From: Paenarthrobacter nitroguajacolicus JCM 14115
GTDB taxonomy: Bacteria; Actinomycetota; Actinomycetes; Actinomycetales; Micrococcaceae
Direction: 5' to 3'
Assembly (NCBI GenBank): GCA_001313365.1
Contig: BBFS01000001.1
Location: 124,001-188,000 of the forward strand
DNA length: 64,000 nt
Positions 11,347 to 24,420 of this stretch are shown piece after piece. Position numbers and translations under genes: made by a program. The notes below the pieces were generated by a model that saw nothing but the letters and a program-made list of their open reading frames with translations, made no database searches and had not been told where the DNA came from. Numbering within the stretch: position 1 is the stretch's first letter; every line of letters begins with the position of its first letter.

Positions 11347-12624
11347 TTAGAGCTCAACGCCGAGCAAAGCATCAATGGCGTCGGTAACAAGGGCGGTATC
11401 CTGCTCCGACTTCTCAGCGGCAGTGCGAATCGCTTCCTTCGCCCAAGAGTCGACGGCGGCGATTGCGCCAGGAGCGTTGAGGTCGTTTGCAAGTTCATCG
11501 CGCATGGCAGATATCAGTCCTGCAGCGGATCCGGCCGGCGCGCAGTCCAAGGCAGCACGCCACTGTGTGAGCCGGTCCTTGGCTTCGGCGAACTCCGCAT
11601 CGGTCCAGGACCAGTCCGAGCGGTAGTGGTGGGCAAGGATGGCAAGGCGGATCGCCGCCGGCTCCTCCCCTGCAGCGCGCAGCTTTGAGACAAGTACCAG
11701 GTTGCCCTTGGACTTGCTCATCTTCTCGCCGTCCAAGCCCACCATGCCGGCGTGTGAGTAGTGGCGAGCCAGCGGAACGCCGGACAAGGAGTAGGCATGG
11801 CCTGCGCCCATTTCATGGTGCGGGAAGACCAGATCAGAGCCGCCGCCCTGAACAGTGAAGGGGGCGGGAAGATACTTTTGCGCGATCACCGTACATTCGA
11901 TGTGCCAACCCGGCCGGCCATCGCCCAAGGTAGCTCCGGGCCAGCTCGGTTCGCCGGCCCGTGCAACGCGCCAGAGCAAGGGATCGAGGGCGTGGCGCTT
12001 GCCCGCCCTGGCTGGGTCGCCACCGCGCTCTGCGAACAGCTCCAGCATTTCCTTTTCGCCGAGGCCGGAGACATCGCCCAGTGTCCAGGCGTCTGTGGCG
12101 TCGGAGCGCTTGCCCGCCGTCTCGACGTCGTAGTAGACATCGCCGTCGGGCTCTCCTTCAGAACCGGCGACGCGATAAGCAATGCCGTCGGCAATAAGCT
12201 GCTCGATGGCGGGCACGATGTCCGGGATCGCCTCGACTGCGCCGATGTAGTGGTTCGGCGCGAGGACATTCAGGGCGTCCATGTCTGTCTGGAAAAGGTC
12301 GATCTGGCTCTGGGCCAAGTCACGCCAGTCCACGCCTGTTGCCGTGGCGCGCTCCAGGAGCGGATCATCGATGTCCGTGACGTTCTGGACGTAGGACACC
12401 CGGACGCCGGCATCGCGCCAGGCACGGTTCAGGAGGTCGAATGCCACATAACTGGCCGCGTGTCCCATGTGGGTAGCGTCATACGGCGTGATGCCACAGA
12501 CGTACATTGACTGTTCCGGCTGTCTCTCGACGTCCACCACTCGGCCGATGGCTGTGTCGAACAGCCGTAGTTGCGGCATGCTGCCGGGCAGCTCAGGAAC
12601 AGGGCGGGAGGTCCACGATTTCAC
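11347..12624 (-). CDS. mshC: Cysteine--1-D-myo-inosityl 2-amino-2-deoxy-alpha-D-glucopyranoside ligase MshC
   Basis: MshC makes the Cys-GlcN-Ins amide in mycothiol synthesis, using ATP. The intact frame of 425 residues resembles a shortened cysteinyl-tRNA synthetase. [10 protein letters not shown] has the zinc ligand Cys43. THMGHA is the HIGH-type motif, [11 protein letters not shown] and DLVFPHHE are zinc-site segments, and [11 protein letters not shown] is the KMSKS loop. The alignment start [23 protein letters not shown] is characteristic of MshC. It distinguishes the gene from cysS, which would be longer with an anticodon-binding domain. It lies 15 bp downstream of uppP, so a two-gene operon is likely. 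Confidence 0.95.
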   Translation of the reverse strand: MKSWTSRPVPELPGSMPQLRLFDTAIGRVVDVERQPEQSMYVCGITPYDATHMGHAASYVAFDLLNRAWRDAGVRVSYVQNVTDIDDPLLERATATGVDWRDLAQSQIDLFQTDMDALNVLAPNHYIGAVEAIPDIVPAIEQLIADGIAYRVAGSEGEPDGDVYYDVETAGKRSDATDAWTLGDVSGLGEKEMLELFAERGGDPARAGKRHALDPLLWRVARAGEPSWPGATLGDGRPGWHIECTVIAQKYLPAPFTVQGGGSDLVFPHHEMGAGHAYSLSGVPLARHYSHAGMVGLDGEKMSKSKGNLVLVSKLRAAGEEPAAIRLAILAHHYRSDWSWTDAEFAEAKDRLTQWRAALDCAPAGSAAGLISAMRDELANDLNAPGAIAAVDSWAKEAIRTAAEKSEQDTALVTDAIDALLGVEL

Positions 12625-12639
12625 GACTCAACCTTAGTG

Positions 12640-13478
12640 CTAGGCACTGATGACATTGAAACCGAGCAGGACATACAAAGCCAGGCCCAGGAGGATGCGG
12701 TACCAAACGAAGAGCCTGTAACTGCGGGTGGAGACAAACTTCAGGAACCAGCCGATGATGATGTAACCCACCACGAAAGCGATCACCGTGCCAAGGCAGT
12801 CTCCGGGAGACCGTAGGGGGGGCCAGCAAGGCCCTCGTTCGTCACCGTCTTATAAAGCTGGTAAAGGCCGCTGCCGAACACCGCGGGTATGGCCAAGAGG
12901 AAGGAGTACCGGGCAGCTGCTTCACGGGTGTAGCCCATGAGGAGGCCGGCTGTGATGGTGCCGCCGGAGCGGGAAACGCCCGGGATCAACGCCATGGCTT
13001 GCGCGAAGCCGTAGAGGATACCGTGCTTATAGCTCAGTTGCGTGAGGTCCCTCTCTTGCCGGCCGATGGCATCGGCGACAGCAAGAATCATGCCGAAGAC
13101 GATCAGCATGGTGGCAACGATCCACATACTGCGTAACACTGACTCAATCTGGTCCTGGAACAGCAGGCCCAGGATGATGATGGGCAAGCTGCCCAGGATG
13201 ACCAGCCAACCCATGCGGGCATCCGGATTGTTGCGCTCGACTTTGCCCGTGAGGGAGCCGAACCAAGCCCCCCCGACGATCCGGACGATGTCCCGCCAGA
13301 AGTAAACGATTACAGCGGTTTCAGTTCCCAGCTGCGTAATGGCCGTGAAGGCTGCACCCGGATCTGCGGCATTCGGAAGGAACGAGCCGACAATGCGCAG
13401 GTGTGCGCTCGAGGAAATCGGGAGGAATTCGGTGAGGCCCTGCACCAGGCCCAGCAAGGCTGCTTCTATCCAGTTCAC
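12640..13478 (-). CDS. uppP: Undecaprenyl-diphosphatase UppP (BacA)
   Basis: This membrane enzyme recycles undecaprenyl pyrophosphate, the lipid carrier for cell wall and surface polysaccharides. It starts [20 protein letters not shown], followed by ISSSAHL (the E..PISSSAH motif), and later has [14 protein letters not shown]. About eight hydrophobic segments are visible. A single missing A near 12800 shifts the frame. The correct tail is ...[18 protein letters not shown], ending FNVISA at 12640. The C7 run near 12822 adds a second Pro (GLAGPPYG). The start is 54 bp from the divergent aldo/keto reductase start. Confidence 0.94.
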
Positions 13479-13531
13479 GTGAATAGACCCTACGTCATGA
13501 AGTCCGCAAACTCCCCCGTAAGCTAACTGCT

Positions 13532-14465
13532 ATGCAGCAGCGTTATGTCGGAAACAGTGGGTTCCGCGTGTCCTCTTTATCCCTTGGCACCATGTCCTGG
13601 GCCAGGAAACCGACGAGCAGGACGCGGCTGAACTGCTCCATGAATTCGTTGCCGCTGGCGGCACTGTTGTAGACACGGCAGCGTCCTACGCGCAAGGCCG
13701 GGCAGAAGCCATGTTGGGATCCATGCTGGGCGACGTCGTGGCCCGTTCAGAAATTGTGATTTCCACTAAAGCCGGCGTGTCGTCCTCGGACTCCAGGCGC
13801 AGCGTCAACGCCTCCCGAGGCGCAATGCTTTCCGCACTTGATGCCAGCCTCGCCAGGCTTGGCACCGACTACATTGACATTTGGTTCGCCCACGAGTGGG
13901 ATCCGAATGTTCCCTTGGACGAGACTCTTTCGGCTTTGGAACTTGCCCAGCGGAGCGGACGTGCCCGCTATGTGGGTATCTCCAATTACAACGGTTGGCA
14001 GACGGCCAAGGCAGCGGCCGTGGCCGGTTTCACCCTCGTGGCCAACCAGTCCGAATACTCCCTCGTCCACCGTAAAGCCGAGGAAGAACTCATCCTGCGG
14101 TGGAAGACGCCGGCCTGGGGCTGATGGCGTGGGCGCCTCTGGGCCGTGGAGTACTCAGCGGCAAATACCGTGGCCAGATTCCTGCCGATTCCCGTGCCGC
14201 ACAGAGTCGGTTGGCCGGTTATGTCGAGCCTTATCTCGAGTCGCGGCCATCCCGTGTGGTGGAGGCCGTGGCCATGGCCGCCCGCGGACTTGGCCGGACA
14301 CCGATGGACGTGTCCCTCAGCTGGTTGCTCTCCCGGCCTGGCGTTGCCACAGCAATCGTCGGCCCCCCCAGGAACGCCGTTCAGCTGAAGGAAGTACTGG
14401 ACGCCCAATTGACGGCGCTGCCGGCTGAAATTGCGCGCGCTCTCGAGGACGTTTCAGCAGCTTAG
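13532..14465 (+). CDS. Aldo/keto reductase
   Basis: This is an NADPH-dependent reductase of the (beta/alpha)8 family. The protein starts MQQRYVGNSG. The usual tetrad is visible: Asp and Tyr in DTAASYAQGRAEAMLG, Lys in VISTKAG and His in WFAHEWDP. ARYVGISNYNGWQ and LVANQSEYSLV are typical strand motifs, and TAIVGPPRNAVQL is the cofactor-binding end. Single missing bases near 13607 (CAQETDEQD region) and 14110 break the frame. About 310 residues is the normal length. The substrate is unknown; the family often acts on aldehydes and ketones. Confidence 0.88.
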
Positions 14466-14604
14466 GCAGATCCTCGGCTGACCACGGCATCAGCCTGCGG
14501 CCGATGGTCCAGAACAATCCGGAAGAAAATGTTTCGATAGCCGGGTGTTGGTGTCATCCTAGATTCATTAAGTTTCCGTCGGCATGAGCGGAATCGAGGA
14601 GCCA

Positions 14605-15938
14605 ATGAGTCGAGCCCGTTATATCGCCGCCGTTGTAGCGACAGTTGCCGTGTGTTTGACCGCGTGCACGGCAGCTTCAGACAACGTGGATCCCACCCCT
14701 CCGGTGCTGGTTCCCGAATCAGTCCCTCCGACGACGACGGAGACGCCGGATTCTGCCGGCCTAAGCGGCCTGGCCAGAATTCCTTGGGACGGTGGGTCCG
14801 CGTTTTACGGGAAGTTCAGTAAGGCTGACGCGGCGGGATGGGACGAGCCGACGTTTTTTCCCATCGGAGTCTGGTACGCGTCCGCCAATGACCCCCCCAG
14901 ATGAAATTCGACAAAGCTCATGGCATAAATTTTTATGTGCAAACAAACCCGGATGTTGACTACAAGGTCTTTGAGGAGAACGGCATGTTCTCCCTCATGA
15001 AGGTGAAGAATGCCCCCCGATGGCTGGTGGCTGCTCCCGGGAAATTACGTCGATGACGAGGTCGATGGCAGATTCGACTGGGATGCGGGTGTGCTCCACA
15101 TGAATCAAACCATTGCAGAAATGAAGTCGTCAGAGGAAGGCCGTTTTACCTATGCGAACTGGACGCCCTCACTCATTACCTACGACGCTCCGATGGAAAT
15201 CACAGAGCGGTATTGGGATACCGTCGACGTTTCCTCAACCTCGAATTACTACTACGCGAGTGCTTGCCGAGACTGGCGTTTGCGCACGCCCGGTGGGTAT
15301 AACCCAACAACCACGGCAACATGCCAAACGTCCTCGGCCTACGCCAAAGCCATGCAGGTCATGCAGGAGGTCAATCTAGCCAGGGGTGTCCACTCCCCCC
15401 ATTTGGATGCTCCCAACGGTCCTTAGCCCCGAGGGTGAACGAGACCTTGCAGATCAGATGACGCCGGATCGTGTCAAAGCACAAGTATGGGCCATGCTCA
15501 TCCATGAAGCCCGGGGGGGAATTGTGTGGTTCACGCAGGCCCCTGGCGGCGGAGCGACAATCCCTGCATGTCAGGTGATGCTCTGGCCGACGTTCGGATT
15601 TCGAACCGCGCATGTGCCCGGGACCAGGTGCAGGCGATGGCCGAAGTCAATGCGCAGGTAAAAGCCTCGCGCCGGTCCTGAATACTCAGAGTTATATATG
15701 GGACTTTGGTTCCGGCCTGGACACAATGCTCAAAACCTACAAGGGGGGGGCCGCCTACATTTTCGCGATGACAGATGATGCCCGGACCGGGCATCGGACA
15801 TTTACCCTGCCTTCGGGTGTCATGGGCCGCACGGTCGAGGTCCTCAACGAGAATCGTACCCTCACTGTGGTTGATGGGAAGTTCGTGGATGACTTTCCTC
15901 AGGAATCCTCTCACCATGTCTACAAAGTGGCCCTTTGA
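14605..15938 (+). CDS. Secreted lipoprotein, glycoside hydrolase-like (putative polysaccharide-modifying enzyme)
   Basis: The ATG at 14605 has a GAGGAG ribosome site 3 nt upstream of CCA-ATG. The signal peptide [21 protein letters not shown] ends in the lipobox LTAC, then a Pro/Thr linker. The mature part reads [38 protein letters not shown] and [11 protein letters not shown]. It continues with [19 protein letters not shown] and [14 protein letters not shown] and ends in a small beta domain. This order resembles a TIM-barrel glycosidase, but no catalytic pair could be fixed. Frame breaks are near 14900, 15010, 15400, 15550 and 15655; about 445 residues in total. Its place beside the rml genes suggests processing of the polysaccharide made by this locus. 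Confidence 0.6.
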
Positions 15939-16010
15939 CAGGCCAGCGGATCGGGCGAACGCCTGATCAAGGAGGCCTTCGAAGGGCACGAGTCCATGGT
16001 CGGCGGAGGT

Positions 16011-17937
<1,927 letters not shown>

Positions 17938-17940
17938 GTT

Positions 17941-19364
17941 ATGGTGCCGGTACAGGAGCTGAACCTGCGATCCACACCGATACCGGGGTTGGTGCTTTTG
18001 AAGCTACCAGTTCACGGCGATCGTCGGGGATGGTTTAAAGAGAACTGGCACAGAGGCAAGATGACGCCCTTGGGGGGGCTTCCGGACTTCGGTCCTGTGC
18101 AGAACAACATTTCATACAACTCGCTCAGGGGGAACCACCCGTGGCATCCACGCAGAGCCTTGGGACAAGTTTATTTCCTTGGCATCCGGTCGAATCTTCG
18201 GCGCGTGGGTGGATCTCCGAAAGGGGCCTACTTTCGGCACATTGTTCTATGCCGAATTGACTCCCGAAGATGCAGTATTTGTCCCGCGCGGCGTGGGCAA
18301 CGCTTTTCAAACACTGGAGAACGATACTGCCTACGCGTATCTGGTCAACGATCACTGGAGTCCGGAAGCCCAGGCTGAATACACCTTCCTCAATCTCAAT
18401 GATCAAGACGTCGCTGTCCCTTGGCCAATTCCGCTGGAAGATGCTGTGGTTTCGCCACAGGACCGGAGCCATCCGGGCTTATCAGAGGTAGTAGCAATGG
18501 GTCCGCGTCTGACTCTTGTCTTGGGAGCTGACGGCCAGGTGGGGGGGAAAGCTTTGCGGCAGGAGTTCGACGGCGACCCCCCCGCGATGGAGTTCGCTGA
18601 CCGCACGCAGTTTGATATCGCCGACTCCAGTTCTTACCGTGAGACCGACTGGAAGCGATACAGCACGATCATCAACGCAGCGGCGTTCACAGCCGTCGAT
18701 GCTGCGGAGACTGAAGCGGGCCGTTCTGCTGCATGGAAGATTAACGCAGCTGCTGTATCCCGTCTGGCGAGTACAGCGGTGGAGCATTCGCTCACGCTGG
18801 TGCATGTTTCCAGCGACTACGTTTTTGATGGTTCTGTTGCCGAGCATCTCGAGGATGAGGCGCCCAGCCACTAGGAGTTTACGGGCAGAGCAAGGCTGCT
18901 GGAGATGCGGCCGTATCAGCTGTGCAGCGTCATTACGTGGTGCGCTGCAGTTGGGTGGTGGGCGACGGGCAGAACTTCGTCCGGACGATGGCACGGTTGG
19001 CGGCTGGTGGCGTATCCCCGCTGGTGGTGGACGATCAGTGGGGCCGACTGACTTTCGCTTCAGACATTGCCGCCGCGATCCGACACCTGCTTGAGACCGG
19101 TGCGGCCGCTGGGACTTACAATCTCAGCAGCGATGGCAAGCCACAGACATGGCAGGTGTAGCACGCGATGTCTATCGTCTCTGTGGTGCCGATCCTGACA
19201 TGATCAAGCCCATCAGCACGGCCGATTACGCCAAGCCGGGTACCGCCCCGCGGCCTAGGAACAGCGTTCTGGACTTGTCCAAAATTAGACACTCGGGATT
19301 TACGCCCCCCCCTCAGGGCGATCTTCGGTTGCAGCAATACCTGCAAGCACGCGAATTACTTTGA
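17941..19364 (+). CDS. Bifunctional dTDP-4-dehydrorhamnose 3,5-epimerase / reductase (RmlC-RmlD fusion)
   Basis: The last two steps of dTDP-L-rhamnose synthesis are carried by one chain. Residues about 1-185 are a cupin-type RmlC domain: HGDRRGWFKENW, NNISYNSLRG followed by GIHAEPWDK, and DAVFVPRGVGNAFQTLE. From about residue 190 the RmlD Rossmann domain begins (LTLVLGADGQVG). It continues with NAAAFTAVDAAETE, LVHVSSDYVFDG and the YGQSKAAGD catalytic Tyr/Lys, and the C-terminus is LRLQQYLQARELL. Frame breaks near 18135, 18870 and 19155. About 474 residues. No stop or start separates the domains, so the fusion looks real. Its 3' end overlaps the convergent glycosyltransferase by 9 bp. Confidence 0.88.
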
Positions 19365-20222
19365 GGCGGTTCGCCCGGCTGTCCGGGCGACCAAAGTCTT
19401 GGCCAGCTGACCGACTCGGGATGGTTTGCGTATTAGTCTCCAGAGAATCCTCACGAACCCCCAACGCTTGATCGACGGTGACTTCCAGCAGGCCCCCCCT
19501 CCACCTCCAAGTCTGCGGAAAAGTGGGGGGCAATGCGTCTGGCCGTAGTTCGAAGACCTACGATTTCGTTCAGTACATTCCCTCCATGGACAACTTGCAG
19601 CCACATGGGATGGCGGGTTTTAACGTTTTGCACAGGGGCGTAGTCATCAATGCGGTAGTGGTGCTCAACGAACACCGTGGCCGGAAGCCCATCCGCAGGT
19701 GTCTCGATCAAGCTTGAGAATGGATTCTTGGTATAGGGGCGCAAATACAGTCTATTGCCGGCGTACTGGGCTCCATTGACCAAGTTGATGAACAGCCGGC
19801 TCTGTCCATGGAAACATTTCTGTATTGTCTCGATGAAGTCGTCTGCTACGGCGTCATCGTTGTCGACGCGGGTTGTGATAATGGAAGGCGTCGAGCAAAG
19901 ATCACCAATCGTCCTGCTAAGAAATTCCTTGGAGAAAGGGCCTTCTACGTAGACCGGCTGAAACAGACCGACTGAAAGGGCACTGATTTTTTCCTTGAAC
20001 CATGCGGGTGAAAGCGAATCGAAAAAGACTAGCCAGATGAAATGCATGGTTGTTTGGTTCCTGAAGCTTGGGGGGGCGCAATATTTCTCGAAAAGTTGAA
20101 GCCTTTCGAACAGCCAGGCGTCGGTTGGCTCCCCCCTTGTGATAGAAGCTCCTTACGTTGAACCGGGTCAGGACAAAATGTGTCGCCCTTCCGTCCAACA
20201 ACTCGGCGCCGTCACTGGCCAT
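19356..20222 (-). CDS. Putative rhamnosyltransferase-type glycosyltransferase (PF11316-like)
   Basis: The start ATG at 20222 has GGAGGAG 5 nt upstream. The protein begins MASDGAELLDGRATHFVLTR, then FNVRSFY. After frame corrections near 20130 and 20060 it reads LFERLQLFEKYCAPS and MHFIWLVFFDSLSPAWFKEK. STPSIITTRVDNDDAVADDF has a DNDD-type metal-binding motif, and WLQVVHGGNVLNEI is also present. A break near 19495 leads to the basic C-terminus TLVARTAGRTASK. The pattern (LTRFN, I/VYFDSxSP, TRxDNDDA, QVxHGxNxxN) matches a family annotated as putative rhamnosyl transferases. A paralogue is at 27354-28228. The acceptor is unknown. Confidence 0.75.
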
Positions 20223-20518
20223 GGCTCTCCTCCGCGCAGTCATATCTGTTCCCGTCTGGGCTGTCTTAGGGCATCCTCTCCCGGTCTTAGGTAACACGCA
20301 ATAGATACCCTGCGGTATTGCCGGGACATTGCTCTGGCAAAGGAGGTCTGAACGTTCTAAAGTAGCCGTACGGCAGCCTTAGGGCACGAGGCCGGGAGAC
20401 AACCAAGTGAATAGCACGAACTGGAGCTTCGGCGCTGGTTCGGGCGGTGATTCAGATAGTGCAGCGATCTGAATCACCGACTACTTTCCCTTGCGTTGGA
20501 ACGACCCCTGGAGCCTCC
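20223..20518. promoter_or_regulatory. Divergent intergenic region before the wecG-like gene
   Basis: About 300 bp between divergent glycosyltransferase genes must hold their promoters. A GTG at 20407, 12 nt after GGGAGA, opens a 21-codon frame ending at a TGA. It could be the real start of the next gene if a base is missing near 20470, or a leader peptide. No inverted repeat was seen. Confidence 0.35.
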
Positions 20519-21416
20519 ATGCTGCGACGTAATTTGCCTCCCACTCCCCTGGAGTCGGAAACCCGGATACAGCTGGGCGGTGTTCCGGTTAACCTTCAGG
20601 GCTTCAGTGCTGCCGTGCACGACATTGTTGACCGGGCAGCAAGCCCCCGGCCTCAGGCCGCTTGGTGTGTGCTCTGCCAACCTCGACCACATCCGCCACT
20701 TTGGCAGCGGAAGTTGTTGGCAGGGCAGTCTGGAGCACGCGGCGGCCGTTGACTGGCTGACTTTGCTCGATGGGGCGCCTCTGGTATCCGAGGCCCGTCG
20801 GCTGACGGGCAAACCATGGCCCCCCCGGCTTGCCGGCAGCGACCTCATCGTTCCCGTTCTCGAAGAAGCCGAACGCAGGGGTTTAAGCGTGGGCATTCTT
20901 GGCGGTTCCGAGCGAGTACACGCGCATATCCGCGAAAAGTTTACCTTGGAGCGTCCAGGGCTGCGCATAGCTGGCTGGTGGTCGCCGGAGCGTTCTGTCA
21001 TTGGCGACGACAAGGCTTCTCAGAGATTGGCGGCGGCGATAGCGGAGAGTTCCCCCAGACATTCTCGTGATCGGCCTGGGAAAACCACGACAGGAGCTTT
21101 GGGCCAACCGATACGGTCACTTGACAGGCGCCAAGGTACTTCTTGCCTTTGGTGCAGTCGTGGATTTTCTTGCCGGTGATATTCAACGAGCCCCCCCTCT
21201 TGGATGCGCGAGAAGGGCTTGGAGTGGGCTTGGCGGCTCATCAAGGAACCGCGAAGGCTTGGACGCCGGTACCTCGTGGACGGACCCGAGGCCTACCTTC
21301 GGTTGCGACGTGACAGCTCTGCGCTTGCGGCAAGCAGCCCGCAGAAAGCGGAGGACCTGCTCTCCCCCATCCGCAGAAGAGCCGGTAGACGCACCCGAAG
21401 AGGAACCATTACGTGA
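20519..21416 (+). CDS. WecG/TagA/CpsF family glycosyltransferase
   Basis: The family transfers a sugar from a UDP-sugar to a lipid-linked intermediate (ManNAc in WecG/TagA). Recognisable segments are IQLGGVPVNLQGFSAAVHDI, then CSANLDHIRHF (the NxDH region) and WLTLLDGAPLV. RLAGSDLIVPVLEEAERRGL, VGILGG and ILVIGLGKPRQELWANRY follow, and then FGAVVDFLAGDIQRAP and LEWAWRLIKEPRRLGRRYL. Frame breaks near 20660, 21040 and 21195. The ATG at 20519 is the first start in the family frame, but the start is uncertain (see 20407). The stop at 21414-21416 lies 4 bp before the next gene. Confidence 0.82.
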
Positions 21417-21420
21417 TTTC

Positions 21421-22345
21421 GTGCAGCCAGATCGCGGTGCCGATATTGCAGTCATTGTAGTGACCTACAACAACGGCGCTGATATCGATCCGTTAATGCG
21501 GGGGCTAAGAAGTGGAACAAACGGCCTGACCTTGAAAGTGGTTGTGGCGGACAATTCGCCCAATGCTGCGACGAGGGATCAATTGTCAAAGCATCCAGAC
21601 GTGGTTACTGTCCATACAGGGGGGCAATCTCGGCTACGCAGGTGGCATCAACCTTGCCCTGCAAGCGGCCGGTGATGCCCGGGCTTATCTCATCTTGAAC
21701 CCTGACCTGCGCTTGGAACCTGGGGGCAATCACTGCCATGTGGCGCCGAATGATGGCCGTCGGGGCTGGAATGGTAGTGCCGGTACTGCTTGACACTGAC
21801 GGCAGCGTTTACCACTCGTTACGGCGTGAGCCGTGTCTCACGCGCGCGCTTGGCGACGCCGCCATGGGATGCCGCTTTGCTGCCCGTCCACACTGGCTTT
21901 CTGAAATCGACTTCGAGGACGAAAGCTACCAACACCCCCCCATCTGGTGGATTGGGCAACGGGTGCCGCCCTGTTGATCAGGGCGGACGCAATGCGGACC
22001 ACGGGGGGGAAATGGGACGAGCGCTTCTTCCTGTATTCCGAAGAGACAGACTACTGCCGCCGCCTACGGGAGGCCGGTTTCTCCATCTGGTTTGAGCCCA
22101 CAGCAAGGATTTGGCATGAACGCGGGGGGGCTCCGGACAATCCGTCGAGTTGATGGCCCTCATGACGGTCAACCGTATCCGCTACGCCCGGAAACATCTC
22201 GGACCCCGCCAAGCTGCACTCCTTCGGGCCATAGTGCTGGCGGGCGAGATGGCCCGCATCAGCAAGCCTGGGCACGGGCAGGCCGCCTTGACACTCATGA
22301 ACCAGCGGCGGTGGGCGCTGCTCCCCCCACGCAAGCGGCTCCTCT
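21421..22345 (+). CDS. GT2 family glycosyltransferase (rhamnosyltransferase WbbL-like)
   Basis: The GTG at 21421 starts VQPDRGADIAVIVVTYNNGA, the usual first strand of a GT-A fold. KVVVADNSPNAATRDQLSK, NLGYAGGINLALQ and YLILNPDLRL (the metal-binding region) follow, then VDWATGAALLIRADAM, WDERFFLYSEETDYCRR and PTARIWHERGG. The C-terminal helices include ELMALMTVNRIRYARKHLG. The frame breaks near 21625, 21740, 21940 and 22125. WbbL-type enzymes add rhamnose to polyprenyl-linked sugars; that would fit the adjacent dTDP-rhamnose genes, but donor specificity is inferred. The 3' end is uncertain because no stop separates it from the following domain. Confidence 0.8.
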
Positions 22346-23247
22346 GTGCCCAAGATTCCTCTGGAAGGATTTCCTTCCGGTGCGATCATCATCCCGGCCC
22401 ACAACGAGGCTGCTGTTCTGGCAGAACCCTCGACGCACTAAAGCCCCTCGCTTCGACGCATAACGTTGACGTCATCGTCGCCTGCAACGGCTGCACGGAC
22501 GCTACGGAGGCTGTTGCTTCCCGTTATCCGGGAGTTCGTGTCATACGGGTTGCTGAGACATCCAAGCGGCGGCCCTGAACGCGGCCGACGCTGTCACGGA
22601 CCGCTGGCCAAGACTGTATCTTGATGCGGACATAGAACTGAGCCTGATGCTGTGCGTGCGGTTTTCGATTGCCTGAGTGCGGGCCCCCCCTCCTCGCAGC
22701 ACGGCCTGCCTTCCGGTATGACACAACCAGAGCCTCCCGCGTCGTCAAAGCGTACTACCGCGCCCGAACGCGAATCCCAGGCAATTCACAAGGACTGTGG
22801 GGCGCAGGAGTCTATGCCCTGAACGCTCCCGGCACGCGCGCCTTGGTGAATTTCCTCCGCTCACGGGCGATGACTTGTACGTCGATCAACTGTTTCAGCC
22901 GGAGGAGAAGGCAGTTCTTCCGACTCTCCCTGTGGTGGTCAGAACTCCTCGCACCGCCGGCTCTTTGCTGGCAGTCCTTCGACGTACCTATCGAGGAAAC
23001 ATGGAACAGGCCGCTATTACTATGCTCCGTGCTTCGGGGGGGGCCGGTTATCCGGAGGTTCATCAACCCGTGGGACATTCCGGGACCTCGCGCACACCGT
23101 CCGGGGGGGCCAATGAGTGCTTTGGACGCGGGAGTTTATGCGGCGTTCGCCGTAACGGGCCGACGTAAAGTCCACAATGGTCCGGGGGGCCGTCCAGATC
23201 GTGGGAGCGCGACGAAACAAGCCGGGGGGGCTGAGGCTGCTATCTGA
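22346..23247 (+). CDS. GT2 family glycosyltransferase
   Basis: A second GT-A domain begins around the GTG at 22346: VPKIPLEGFPSGAIIIPAHN, then EAAVLARTLDALK. VDVIVACNGCTDATEAVASR, then RVAETSKAAALNAADAV and LYLDADIELS (the DxD motif) follow, with KAYYRARTRIPGNSQGLWGA and GDDLYVDQLFQPEE later. The tail (DAGVYAAFAVTGRR) suggests a membrane-associated end. Frame breaks are frequent (near 22430, 22560, 22640, 22860, 23040, 23105), and the stop lies between 23231 and 23247. As given, the frame is continuous with the upstream glycosyltransferase, so a two-domain protein cannot be excluded. Confidence 0.68.
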
Positions 23248-23260
23248 ACGGTGGCCGTTA

Positions 23261-24420
23261 CTACGATGAAGCCGGGGGGGACTTGGATCTGACCTTGCGG
23301 GATCGCCGCCGTTTTGTGGGCCGAATGGCCAAATCTTCGACGGTTTCCCGGATCTTTTCAACGAAGGTTTCCAGGCTGTGGTTTGCTTCCACATAGCGCC
23401 GGCCTCTGCGGCCCAGTTCCTCAGCAAAGCCGGGGGGGTTGTCCTTCAGTGCATCCAACCGAACCCTAAGTGCCACGGCGTCGCCTGCGGGTACGAAGAG
23501 GCCATTGTCTCCGTCACTGATCACGTCGACCTGACCACGGGTTTGGGTAGCTATGACCGGACGCCCCATGGCCATGCCTCAAGGATGACGTTCACGCCCG
23601 CATCGATGTCGGTGGGTAGCAGCGGAACAACAACCGCCCTTGCTGCGGCATATGATTCACGCAGCTCCAACGACGTCAAGGATTGCACCTCGAAGTTGTC
23701 CGGCCATCCGGGTTCCAGACGCACATCGGTCGTGACGATTTTGAACTTGTCGAGAGCCACGACCAGCGAGGCTGCGATCCGCACCGGCGTGTCCATACCT
23801 TTGGCAGCTTCCGCCAGCGTTCGGAAGTCGCGTTGGGTTGAGCCTGCCGAAAAGATGATGCTCCTTTGGGAATCGCACGGGGAAAAGAACTGTAGGTCCA
23901 CCGGATGACGTACAAGCTCGACGTCCCAGGCATTGAAGCCGATGTCCCTTATGGCGACGTCCCGTTGGACCGAACTCCAGGTGACAATCCTGTCTATACC
24001 CCCTCGGCACAGCCTGAGTGGCCACCGCACCGCCGGCTTGGAGAGCCAGAACATCATAGCCAAGTGGGGGGGTGTTTTGACCCGAAGCAGGGAGAAAATA
24101 GCTGCTGTCGCAACTGAATGCCGCTCTGACCAAGTTATGACCACGTCGTATGACCGGCTGAGTATTGCGGCTTCGATCGCTTGGGCAGCAAATGCCGGGA
24201 TGTGTCGGTATAGACGCGACCGGAACCCCGTTATTCCTTGGAGGGTGTTTTCGTCCAGGACATCACAGTTCAGGACCTGTTCGAACAGTAGGCTTCTTGG
24301 TTCGATACCCGCACGTTCCCGGCGTTCGCGTTCATCGTGGGTAATGGTGGAGCGCCCTCGCGTTTTCACCAGAAGGGTTTTTGGCAAACTCACTGTTGAA
24401 TCTTCAGGTGATGGCGTCAC
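23261..24420 (-). CDS. GT4 family glycosyltransferase
   Basis: A GT-B fold enzyme of about 385 residues. The N-terminal half includes LLVKTRGRSTITHDERERR and SYDVVITWSERHSVATAAIF. The nucleotide-sugar half includes RSIIFSAGSTQRDFRTLAEA and RESYAAARAVVVPLLPTDID. A break near 23570 in the AGVNVILEAMAMGRPVIATQ motif splits the frame; the motif holds the conserved Glu of the ExxxxxE/G pattern. The C-terminus is very basic. It overlaps the end of the polymerase gene by 17 bp. Donor and acceptor are unknown. Confidence 0.8.
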
